5,151 nucleotides of DNA from Thioalkalivibrio sp. Its GTDB lineage: Bacteria; Pseudomonadota; Gammaproteobacteria; Ectothiorhodospirales; Ectothiorhodospiraceae. Below the pieces are notes generated by a model. The model was not told the origin of the DNA. It worked only from the letters and a program-made list of their open reading frames with translations, and did not search any database. How positions within the stretch are numbered: the first letter of the stretch is position 1; each line of letters starts with the position of its first letter. Both the position numbers and the translations under genes were made by a program. Below, piece after piece: positions 1 through 5,151 of this stretch. The stretch spans positions 1 through 5,151 of the forward strand of contig SLNI01000273.1 of NCBI GenBank assembly GCA_007133115.1, written 5' to 3'.

Positions 1-1
1 G

Positions 2-946
2 AAGGGGACGCTCGAACAGTGGCGCATGCTCAAGGCGGTGGTGGACGCCGGGGGGTTCGCAAAGGCGGCGACTCTGGTGCACAAGAGCCCTTCGAGCATC
101 AATCATGCCGTCCAGAAGCTCCAGGCGCAGTTGGGAGTGCCCGTGCTCGAAGTCCGGGGTCGCAGGGCCGAGTTGACGGACGCCGGGGCTGCGCTCCTGC
201 GCCGGGCCGAGAACCTTCTCGGTGAAGCCCTGGAGATCGAGACGCTGGCCGTCGCGCTGGCCGAAGGCGTTGAATCGGAAGTCGCTCTGGGCGTGGATCA
301 ATTCGTGCCGCAGGACGCCGTGGTCGACGCGCTGGCCCGCTTTTCCACCCAGTTTCCGCATACCCGGGTGCAGCTCCATGAAACGATGCTCGGGGGAGGC
401 GGCGCGTTGCTGCAGTCGGGGGCTGTCGATCTCCTCATCGGGCCATCGATTCCCTCCGATTTCCTCGCCGAGCCGCTGGGCCAGATCCGGATGCTCTGTG
501 TGGCCCATCCGGAACATCCTCTTGCCCGGAAGGCGGGGCCCTTATCGCTGCGTGATCTGCGTCTGGGCCGGCAGGTCGTCCTCCGTGATCCCTCCGTCGG
601 GCCCGTGGGAGAAGGGAGTTGGCTGGATGTCGAGCGGCGCTGGACGGTCGGAAACGTGCAGACTGCGATGCGCTGCGTGAGCGCCGGTGTCGCTTTTGCG
701 TGGCTGCCGGAATGTGGGGTGCGGCGGGCGCTGGATCGGGGTGAACTGGTCGCGCTGGAGCTGGAAGCCGGCGCTACGCAGGTCGTCCCCGTGTTGTTGG
801 CCTTTACGGACCGTGACCGGGCGGGCAGCGCCGCGCGCGGGCTTGCGGAATTCCTTTGTGCCGTCTTCCGCGAGCGTGTTCCCGAGGACCAGTCACTACC
901 GGATTGGTGGTCGATGGCCCGCTGCGGCTCGCGCGTTCGCCTCTGA
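2..946 (+). CDS. LysR-family transcriptional regulator (5' end just outside window)
   Basis: This is a DNA-binding cytoplasmic regulator of the LysR family. The frame is open from base 2, and the residues before the first internal ATG (base 26) read KGTLEQWR. These belong to the first helix of a LysR winged helix-turn-helix, so the real start is upstream; base 1 (g) could be the end of its ATG. Counting the Lys at base 2 as residue 1, the HTH spans about 4-60, with the recognition helix near S29-L44 (SPSSINHAVQKLQ) and the usual wing ending in LTDAG (58-62). A linker helix follows, then a periplasmic-binding-protein-like effector domain from about residue 90. The 314 visible residues match the family's usual 300-320. 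LysR genes often lie divergent from their target, which would be left of the window. The 247-bp gap and the foldback downstream argue against co-transcription with the amidotransferase. The effector is not predictable. The family call is firm. Confidence 0.93.
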   Translation, partial: KGTLEQWRMLKAVVDAGGFAKAATLVHKSPSSINHAVQKLQAQLGVPVLEVRGRRAELTDAGAALLRRAENLLGEALEIETLAVALAEGVESEVALGVDQFVPQDAVVDALARFSTQFPHTRVQLHETMLGGGGALLQSGAVDLLIGPSIPSDFLAEPLGQIRMLCVAHPEHPLARKAGPLSLRDLRLGRQVVLRDPSVGPVGEGSWLDVERRWTVGNVQTAMRCVSAGVAFAWLPECGVRRALDRGELVALELEAGATQVVPVLLAFTDRDRAGSAARGLAEFLCAVFRERVPEDQSLPDWWSMARCGSRVRL

Positions 947-1005
947 TCCTCTGATACTGACTGCCGCGAAGCCGCCTCTGCCTTTCCTGCCGGGAGCGGT
1001 ACACT

Positions 1006-1169
1006 CTAGTGGGCTATGCGGAAAGTTCGGTACCCGATCGCTGCGCCAGACACGCCGGCGCTGCGTTGGGCAAGTTTGAAATAGGATGGCTATTCCTGCA
1101 CTTGGCCGCCTTTCTCCGGCGCGTCTGACTGTACTCCATGGGCACAGAACTTCCCGCATGGCCCACTAG
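1006..1169. repeat. Long imperfect foldback (MITE-like palindrome), 164 bp
   Basis: The two halves of this intergenic stretch are near reverse complements. The outer arms 1006-1035 and 1140-1169 pair at 26 of 30 positions, plus a T:G wobble at 1015/1160, beginning CTAGTGGGC and ending GCCCACTAG. An asymmetric gap follows, then a second block pairs (1047-1060 with 1114-1127, 12 of 14). Weaker pairing continues inward to a small apical hairpin, AATAG at 1080-1084 with CTATT at 1090-1094 around a 5-base loop. The element has no coding capacity of its own. TA dinucleotides flank GTGGGC and GCCCAC on each side, as expected for an IS630/Tc1-mariner-type target duplication, but CTAG is itself palindromic, so the boundary is ambiguous. 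It ends 24 bp before the amidotransferase start codon and so probably lies in its promoter or 5' leader. Alternatively it could be a structured leader RNA. The fold is directly visible; the mobile origin is inference. Confidence 0.7.
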
Positions 1170-1193
1170 GTACAACCCAACGGGTGAAATCGC

Positions 1194-2981
1194 ATGTGCG
1201 GAATTGCAGGGGAGTTTGTCTGGGGGGATCGGCAGGCCAATGCCGACGCCGTGGCGCGGATGTTGCCGGCGCTCGCCCGCCGCGGGCCGGATGCCGACGG
1301 CCTCTGGGCTTCGGGCCGCGTCGCGCTGGGGCACCGACGGCTTTCCATCCTGGACCTCTCGCAGCGTGCACACCAGCCGATGTTCGACCCGGAGACGGGA
1401 CTGGCGTTGGTTTTCAATGGCGCGATTTACAACTTTCGGGCCCTGCGGGCGGAACTGGAACGCCGTGGCCATCGCTTTTTCTCTACCGGGGATACCGAAA
1501 CCATCCTCAGGGGCTACGCCGAGTGGGGCGAGGGCGTAGTCGCCCGACTTCACGGCATGTTTGCCTTCGCCCTGTTCGATTCGAAGGCCCAGAAACTCCT
1601 TCTCGCGCGCGACCGCATGGGCATCAAGCCGCTGTATCTTGCGCGTGGCCGCGACGGGATCCGTTTCGCTTCGAATACGCAGGCGCTGCTCGACAGCGGC
1701 GGGATCGATACCGCGCTGGATCCCGAGGCGCTGCATTTGCTGTTCTCGCTGCACGCGGTGGTCCCCGCGCCGCGCACCGTATTGCAGGGCATCCGCAAGC
1801 TACAGCCCGCGCATTATCTGGTCATCGAAGCCGACGGACACGAGCACCTCGAGTGCTATTGGCGGCTCTGCGCGCGGCGCCCCGAGGCGGTTATCGACGA
1901 CGAGGAATGGCGTGAGCGGATCGAAGCGAGCCTGCGGCGCGCTGTGCGGCGCCGGCTGGAAGTGGCCGACGTTCCAGTGGGCGTGCTGCTGTCCGGCGGG
2001 CTGGACTCCAGCCTCCTGGTGGCGCTTGCGGTGGAGGAGGGTGCATCCAACCTGCGCACCTTCTCCGTGGGCTTCGAGGACCAGCCCGAGGAGAAGGGCT
2101 CCGAATTCGAATACTCGGATCCGGTGGCTGCGCGCTACGCCACCGACCACCAGCGTTTGCTGATTCCGAACAGCGAGGTGCTGCGTCGGCTGCCGGAGGC
2201 CGTGGCGGCCATGGCCGAGCCGATGTTCGGGCAGGATGCGGTGGCGTTCTACCTGCTGGCGGAGCAGGTGTCGCAGCATGTGAAAGTGGTGCAGTCGGGG
2301 CAGGGGGCCGACGAGGTGTTCGGTGGATATTTCTGGTATCCGAACATGGCGGAGGAACGCGCGGGTGACTGGGCCGACCGGTTCCGGCGGCATTATTTCG
2401 ACCGTGACGATCCCGAGATGCGGGAGCTTCTGGCCAATCCCCCGGCAACGGATATCGCCGGAGAATGGCTGCGCGAGGCGTTCGCCGCTCTTGAGACCGA
2501 CCGCGCGGACAGCTTCATCGATGCCGTGCTGGCTCTGGATGTCACGACGCTGATCGTCGATGACCCGGTGAAGCGCGTGGACAACATGACGATGGCGTTC
2601 GGCCTCGAGGCCCGAGTTCCCTTCCTCGACCACGAACTGGTCGAGCTTGCCGCCAGCATGCCGCCGCACCTGAAACTGGGCGACGATGGCAAGAAAGTGC
2701 TGAAGCAGATCGCGCGCGGGCGCCTGCCGGACGCGGTCCTGGATCGGCCGAAGGGCTATTTCCCGGTGCCGGCCCTCAAGTACGTTCGCGGCGAGTTTCT
2801 CGGCTTCATGCGCGACATCCTGGGTTCGCAGGCGGCGCGGGAACGCGGGATCTATCGCCCGGAGTACCTGCAGCGGCTGCTCGCCGAGCCGGACCAGCAT
2901 TTCACCCGCATCCAGGGCTCCAAGCTATGGCACCTCGCGCTGCTCGAGTTCTGGCTGCAGACACACGTCGACCGCGTGTAA
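1194..2981 (+). CDS. asnO: Asparagine synthetase-like glutamine amidotransferase, N-acetylglutaminylglutamine amidotransferase type
   Basis: This 595-aa cytoplasmic enzyme hydrolyses glutamine and passes the ammonia to an ATP-activated carboxylate. The start is fixed by MCGIAGE: Cys2 becomes the N-terminal nucleophile after Met removal. The class II glutaminase domain (about 2-210) keeps RRGPD (29-33), R49 in LGHRRL, FNGAIYN (74-80) and D100 in STGDTE. The synthetase domain (about 235-590) has the ATP-pyrophosphatase loop SGGLDSS (267-273), then QSGQGADEVFGGY (from 367) and VDDPVKRVDNMTMAFGLEARVPFLDHE (455-481, in parts). RPKGYFPVPALKY, GSKLWHLALLEFWLQTH and the length resemble, from memory, the amidotransferase that forms the terminal amide of the osmolyte N-acetylglutaminylglutamine amide, rather than AsnB proper. 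The usual neighbour, the GNAT/ATP-grasp synthetase ngg, is absent here. The ribosome site is weak (GGGTG at 1182-1186). A true asparagine synthetase, or an enzyme making another amide, remains possible. Confidence 0.85.
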   Translation: MCGIAGEFVWGDRQANADAVARMLPALARRGPDADGLWASGRVALGHRRLSILDLSQRAHQPMFDPETGLALVFNGAIYNFRALRAELERRGHRFFSTGDTETILRGYAEWGEGVVARLHGMFAFALFDSKAQKLLLARDRMGIKPLYLARGRDGIRFASNTQALLDSGGIDTALDPEALHLLFSLHAVVPAPRTVLQGIRKLQPAHYLVIEADGHEHLECYWRLCARRPEAVIDDEEWRERIEASLRRAVRRRLEVADVPVGVLLSGGLDSSLLVALAVEEGASNLRTFSVGFEDQPEEKGSEFEYSDPVAARYATDHQRLLIPNSEVLRRLPEAVAAMAEPMFGQDAVAFYLLAEQVSQHVKVVQSGQGADEVFGGYFWYPNMAEERAGDWADRFRRHYFDRDDPEMRELLANPPATDIAGEWLREAFAALETDRADSFIDAVLALDVTTLIVDDPVKRVDNMTMAFGLEARVPFLDHELVELAASMPPHLKLGDDGKKVLKQIARGRLPDAVLDRPKGYFPVPALKYVRGEFLGFMRDILGSQAARERGIYRPEYLQRLLAEPDQHFTRIQGSKLWHLALLEFWLQTHVDRV

Positions 2982-3030
2982 GCCAATCTGGAACCGCGGC
3001 TGTGTGCGCTTGGACGTAGCAGGGGTGGGA

Positions 3031-3138
3031 GCGCGGAGGCTTGTGATCCGTCGGCGGGTGTCGGCAGCAGGGATGCTGCCGTCAAGCCTACAGGGATGTA
3101 TCCACGGCGTCCCGCCGACGGATCACAAGCCTCCGCGC
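3031..3138. repeat. Palindromic intergenic repeat with 28-bp perfect inverted arms
   Basis: Bases 3031-3058 and 3111-3138 are perfect reverse complements over 28 positions (arm begins GCGCGGAGGCTTGTGATCCG). The 52-base interior holds a second hairpin at 3062-3081 with an 8-bp stem (CGGCAGCA / TGCTGCCG) and a GGGA loop, followed by CTACAGGGATGTATCCACGG. CAAGCCT occurs both in the interior (3083-3089) and in the right arm (3126-3132), so the left arm has two possible partners. The element lies between the convergent ends of the amidotransferase and the Lrp-like gene, a usual site for REP/BIME-type repeats. From memory, similar interior sequences are dispersed in GC-rich Gammaproteobacteria; this was not searched. 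It could also end transcription of the amidotransferase, since T-rich sequence follows the right arm (3145-3159), although no clean T tract is present. Confidence 0.85.
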
Positions 3139-3158
3139 GGGTCGGTCTGTTTGCGTTT

Positions 3159-3662
3159 TCACGTGTTGAGGTAATTCAGCGGCAGCGCGGTGCGGTCGAC
3201 GACGCGGCGCAGCACGAAACTGGTGTGTACGCTGCTCACGCCCTCGAGTCGGGTGATCCGGCGCAGCAGGAAATCCTGGTAGGCGTCCATGTCGGGCACC
3301 ACGACCTGCAGCAGGTAATCGGCGGCCTGGCCGGTGATCAGGAAGCAGTGCTGAACCTCCGGATAGGCGGCAACCGCCTCTTCGAACGCCGCAAAGCGTT
3401 CTGGCGTGTGCCGGTCCATGCCGATCTGGATCAGGGCCGTGATCTCGAGCCCCAGGCGCTTGCGTTCCAGCAGCGCCACGCGTCCCAGGATGATGCCCGC
3501 CTCCTCCAGTGCGCGCACCCGGCGCAGACAGGGCGATGGACTCAGTCCGACCTTTTCCGCGAGTTCCTGGTTGGACAGGCCCGCATCGTGTTGCAGTGCC
3601 TCGAGGATGCGCCGGTCGGTGCGGTCCAGCGGGTGGGGTTTGGCGCTCAGGGTTGAGGTCAT
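3159..3662 (-). CDS. Lrp/AsnC-family transcriptional regulator
   Basis: This 167-aa protein is a feast/famine regulator of the Lrp/AsnC family, which binds DNA as dimers to octamers and senses amino acids. The N-terminal AsnC-type helix-turn-helix covers about residues 12-60: LDRTDRRILEALQ, then LSNQELAEKVGLSPSPCLRRV with the conserved LSPxPCLxRV recognition segment. The RAM effector domain (about 75-155) contains VQHCFLITGQAADYLLQV and VPDMDAY, aligning by eye with E. coli Lrp SGDFDYLL and VPDMSAY. I chose ATG at 3662, which leaves a short tail before LDRTDRR as is usual. A TTG at 3695 in the same frame would add 11 residues, but it lies inside a perfect TATAAT box, so it is unlikely to be translated. 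A weak CGAG Shine-Dalgarno lies about 9 bases upstream of the ATG. The gene is divergent from leuA, so control of leuA and of itself is plausible. The effector is unknown. Confidence 0.93.
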   Translation of the reverse strand: MTSTLSAKPHPLDRTDRRILEALQHDAGLSNQELAEKVGLSPSPCLRRVRALEEAGIILGRVALLERKRLGLEITALIQIGMDRHTPERFAAFEEAVAAYPEVQHCFLITGQAADYLLQVVVPDMDAYQDFLLRRITRLEGVSSVHTSFVLRRVVDRTALPLNYLNT

Positions 3663-3686
3663 CGATAAATGCTCGATAAGTGAGTT

Positions 3687-3709
3687 ATTGCGCAATTATA
3701 TTGCATAAT
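3687..3709. promoter_or_regulatory. Candidate operator: overlapping dyads at the divergent promoter
   Basis: Three dyads overlap in this AT-rich segment. ATTGCGCAAT at 3687-3696 is a perfect 10-bp palindrome. GCAAT-TAT-ATTGC at 3692-3704 is a perfect inverted repeat whose outer ATT/AAT (3687-3689 and 3707-3709) also match. ATTAT-ATTGC-ATAAT at 3695-3709 is a third. ATTGCGC recurs at 3740-3746, 53 bp away, close to five helical turns. AT-rich dyads repeated in helical phase suit Lrp/AsnC-family binding, and the location over the regulator's own -10 box would allow autorepression. Binding is inferred, not shown. Confidence 0.5.
3695..3700 (-). promoter_or_regulatory. Candidate -10 box of the Lrp-like gene
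   Basis: The minus strand reads TATAAT, a perfect sigma-70 -10 hexamer, 33-38 bases upstream of the chosen ATG (3662). The -35 region at the expected spacing (about 3718-3723, minus strand TGCTAA) is a poor match, so the promoter may need an activator or may be weak. Transcription would begin near 3688, downstream of the alternative TTG codon, which supports the ATG start. The box sits inside the dyad cluster. Confidence 0.4.
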
Positions 3710-3785
3710 GGACTTCATTAGCATTCATTTAGGCGAAAAATTGCGCTCTCATTCGAATATCATGGTTCCTCAGAGGGATGGCAGG

Positions 3786-3815
3786 CCCGGGTTCGGTCCC
3801 GGGACGCCACGAACC
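3786..3815 (+). promoter_or_regulatory. GC-rich leader of leuA with mutually exclusive stems
   Basis: CCCGGG (3786-3791) and CCCGGG (3798-3803) can pair around a TTCGGT loop. The segment GGTTCG (3790-3795) can instead pair with CGAACC (3810-3815). The longer GGTTCGGT (3790-3797) is also a perfect 8-base complement of ACCGAACC at 3841-3848 in the first leuA codons, a pairing that would enclose the ribosome site. No T tract follows, so it is not a simple intrinsic terminator, and no leucine-rich leader peptide was found. It may be a translational control element or chance in GC-rich DNA. Confidence 0.3.
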
Positions 3816-3824
3816 GAAATGAAT

Positions 3825-3832
3825 GAGGAAGG
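3825..3832 (+). promoter_or_regulatory. Ribosome binding site of leuA
   Basis: GAGGAAGG lies just before the ATG at 3836; the AGGA core leaves 6 bases of spacing. It is the strongest Shine-Dalgarno sequence in the window and fixes this start. Confidence 0.8.
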
Positions 3833-3835
3833 CCC

Positions 3836-5151
3836 ATGGAACCGAACCGATTCGATCATCGCAAGTATGCTCCCGCCCCCGTGATCGCCAAGCCCGACCG
3901 CCGCTGGCCGAGTCGCCGGATCGAGCGGGCTCCGCTTCTGGCCAGCGTGGATCTGCGTGATGGCAACCAGGCTCTGGAACGCCCGATGTCGGTGGCGCAG
4001 AAGCTGCGTTTTTTCGATCTGCTGGTCGGGATCGGGTTAACCGAGGTCGAAGTGGGGTTTCCCTCGGCCTCGCAGACGGATTTCGAGTTCACCCGCCGCC
4101 TGATCGAAGAGGGTCGAATCCCCGACCACGTGACCATCCAGGTGCTGACTCAGGCCCGTGAGGATCTGATTCGCCGGACCTTCGAATCCCTGCAGGGCGT
4201 GCCGCGCGCGATCGTGCACGTGTATAACTCAACCAACCCGGCCCAGCGGGAACAGGTTTTCGGTCTGGACCGCGCCGGCGTGCGCACGATCGCCGAGAAC
4301 GGCGCGCGGTGGGTGCGGGACATCGCGCAGGAATATCCAGACACGCAGTGGACCTTCCAGTATTCGCCGGAAAGCTACTCGGCGACCGAACCCGATTACG
4401 CGGTGGAGGTGGTCGACGCGGTGAACGCGATCTGGCGCCCGGATCAGGGGCAGCGGGTGATCATCAACCTGCCGGCCACCGTGGAGATCACACTTCCCAA
4501 CGTGTTCGCCGATCAGGTCGAGTGGTTCTGCGATCACGTAGCGATGCGCGAGCATTTCGTGCTGTCCCTGCACACGCACAATGACCGGGGGACCGGCGTG
4601 GCGGCGGCCGAGCTGGGCGTGCTGGCCGGAGCCGATCGTCTGGAGGGTACGTTGTTCGGGAACGGCGAACGCACGGGCAACATGGATCTCGTCACCCTGG
4701 CGATGAACCTGTATTCACAGGGGGTGGACCCCACCGTGGATCTGTCCGGTATCGAGGCTGTCGAGGCGGTCTACCGGGCGTGTACCGGATTGCCCGTACA
4801 CCCCCGCCATCCCTGGGCCGGCGAACTGGTCTACACCGCGTTTTCCGGCAGTCACCAGGACGCCATCCGCAAGGGAATGGCGCATTACCAGCGGGTGGGT
4901 GGGTCCTGGCAGGTCCCGTATCTGCCCATCGATCCGCGCGATCTGGGTCGGCAATACGAAGCCGTGGTGCGCATCAACAGTCAGTCGGGGAAGGGCGGGG
5001 TCGCCCATGTGCTGGAGCGAGACCACGGCATCACCGTACCCCGATGGTTGTCCGTGGATTTCGCGCGGGCTGTGCAGGTCGAAGCCGAGGCGACCGGCGC
5101 CGAGGTGAACTCGCAGACCGTTCGGGCGTTGTTCGAGCGCATTTACCTGGA
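3836..5151 (+). CDS. leuA: 2-isopropylmalate synthase, class 2 (LeuA2 type), 3' end outside window
   Basis: LeuA condenses acetyl-CoA with 2-oxoisovalerate to form 2-isopropylmalate, the first committed step of leucine synthesis, in the cytoplasm. The frame stays open for 438 codons to the window end. The N-terminal extension (YAPAPVIAKPDRRWPSR) before the catalytic barrel is typical of the longer class 2 enzymes of about 550-560 aa. The HMGL-like TIM barrel starts at about residue 33 with DLRDGNQAL (39-47), where D42 is the expected metal ligand. It continues with LHTHNDRGTG, whose H246 and H248 are metal ligands, and GTLFGNGERTGNMD (G275-N282 core). SGSHQDAIRKG, VPYLPIDPRDLGR and INSQSGKGG follow in the subdomain region. 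The C-terminal leucine-sensing domain begins near the window end and is mostly missing. The start is supported by the adjacent Shine-Dalgarno. The gene is divergent from an Lrp-like regulator, its likely controller. Product assignment is firm. Confidence 0.96.
   Translation, partial: MEPNRFDHRKYAPAPVIAKPDRRWPSRRIERAPLLASVDLRDGNQALERPMSVAQKLRFFDLLVGIGLTEVEVGFPSASQTDFEFTRRLIEEGRIPDHVTIQVLTQAREDLIRRTFESLQGVPRAIVHVYNSTNPAQREQVFGLDRAGVRTIAENGARWVRDIAQEYPDTQWTFQYSPESYSATEPDYAVEVVDAVNAIWRPDQGQRVIINLPATVEITLPNVFADQVEWFCDHVAMREHFVLSLHTHNDRGTGVAAAELGVLAGADRLEGTLFGNGERTGNMDLVTLAMNLYSQGVDPTVDLSGIEAVEAVYRACTGLPVHPRHPWAGELVYTAFSGSHQDAIRKGMAHYQRVGGSWQVPYLPIDPRDLGRQYEAVVRINSQSGKGGVAHVLERDHGITVPRWLSVDFARAVQVEAEATGAEVNSQTVRALFERIYL

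Noticed and set aside
1066..1094. Possible promoter TTGGGC with GCTATT inside the foldback
   Set aside because: The -10 match is poor, and the bases are equally explained by the palindrome.
1014..1754. Minus-strand open frame of 246 codons across the foldback and the glutaminase domain
   Set aside because: It is a shadow of the amidotransferase reading frame extended through the non-coding palindrome, with no recognisable domain.
1800..2900. Long minus-strand open frame (366 codons) opposite the amidotransferase
   Set aside because: It lies wholly antisense to a gene with clear family motifs, its translation shows no domain I recognise, and such frames are common in GC-rich DNA.
3096..3656. 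Plus-strand open frame of 186 codons opposite the Lrp-like gene
   Set aside because: It starts inside the palindromic repeat and mirrors the regulator; the opposite strand encodes an intact Lrp/AsnC protein.
3778..3822. 14-codon open frame (MAGPGSVPGRHEPK) in the leuA leader
   Set aside because: The purine-rich AGAGGG directly abuts the ATG, leaving too little spacing for a ribosome site, and the peptide has no leucine codons.
3708..3884. Possible leader peptide beginning MDFISIHLGEKL upstream of leuA
   Set aside because: It has few leucine codons and no clear ribosome site, runs past the leuA start, and no terminator with a T tract follows, so classical attenuation is not supported.

Overview
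The window is GC-rich chromosomal DNA, most likely from a gammaproteobacterium. The support is a class-2 (LeuA2-type) 2-isopropylmalate synthase, an E. coli Lrp-like regulator, a member of the N-acetylglutaminylglutamine (NAGGN) amidotransferase branch of asparagine synthetase-like enzymes, and a palindromic intergenic repeat that I recall, without a search, from GC-rich Gammaproteobacteria. The osmolyte-type enzyme would suit a halophilic or halotolerant lineage such as the Ectothiorhodospiraceae, but that placement is inference.

Layout. Positions 2-946 (+) hold a LysR-type regulator that lacks only its first codon or few codons at the window edge. Positions 947-1193 are non-coding, and most of this stretch (1006-1169) is one long imperfect foldback (MITE-like) that ends 24 bp before the next start codon. 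Positions 1194-2981 (+) hold a complete 595-aa glutamine-dependent amidotransferase of the asparagine synthetase fold, closest to the NAGGN amidotransferases (asnO). Positions 2982-3158 separate convergent genes and contain a 108-bp element with 28-bp perfect inverted repeats and an inner hairpin. Positions 3159-3662 (-) hold an Lrp/AsnC-family regulator. Positions 3663-3835 are an AT-rich divergent control region with overlapping dyads, followed by a GC-rich leader with competing stems. From 3836 (+) to the window end runs leuA, cut off before most of its C-terminal regulatory domain.

How the parts may work together. The Lrp-like regulator and leuA are divergent and share about 170 bp of control DNA, which suggests that the regulator controls leucine synthesis and its own gene. 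The amidotransferase has no recognisable synthetase partner (ngg) in the window, so it is either encoded apart from its partner or makes a related amide. The two palindromic elements are intergenic and look like dispersed repeats. No phage, CRISPR, toxin-antitoxin or defence gene was seen. The most unusual items are the foldback in front of the amidotransferase, the orphan state of that enzyme, and the dense dyads of the divergent promoter region.
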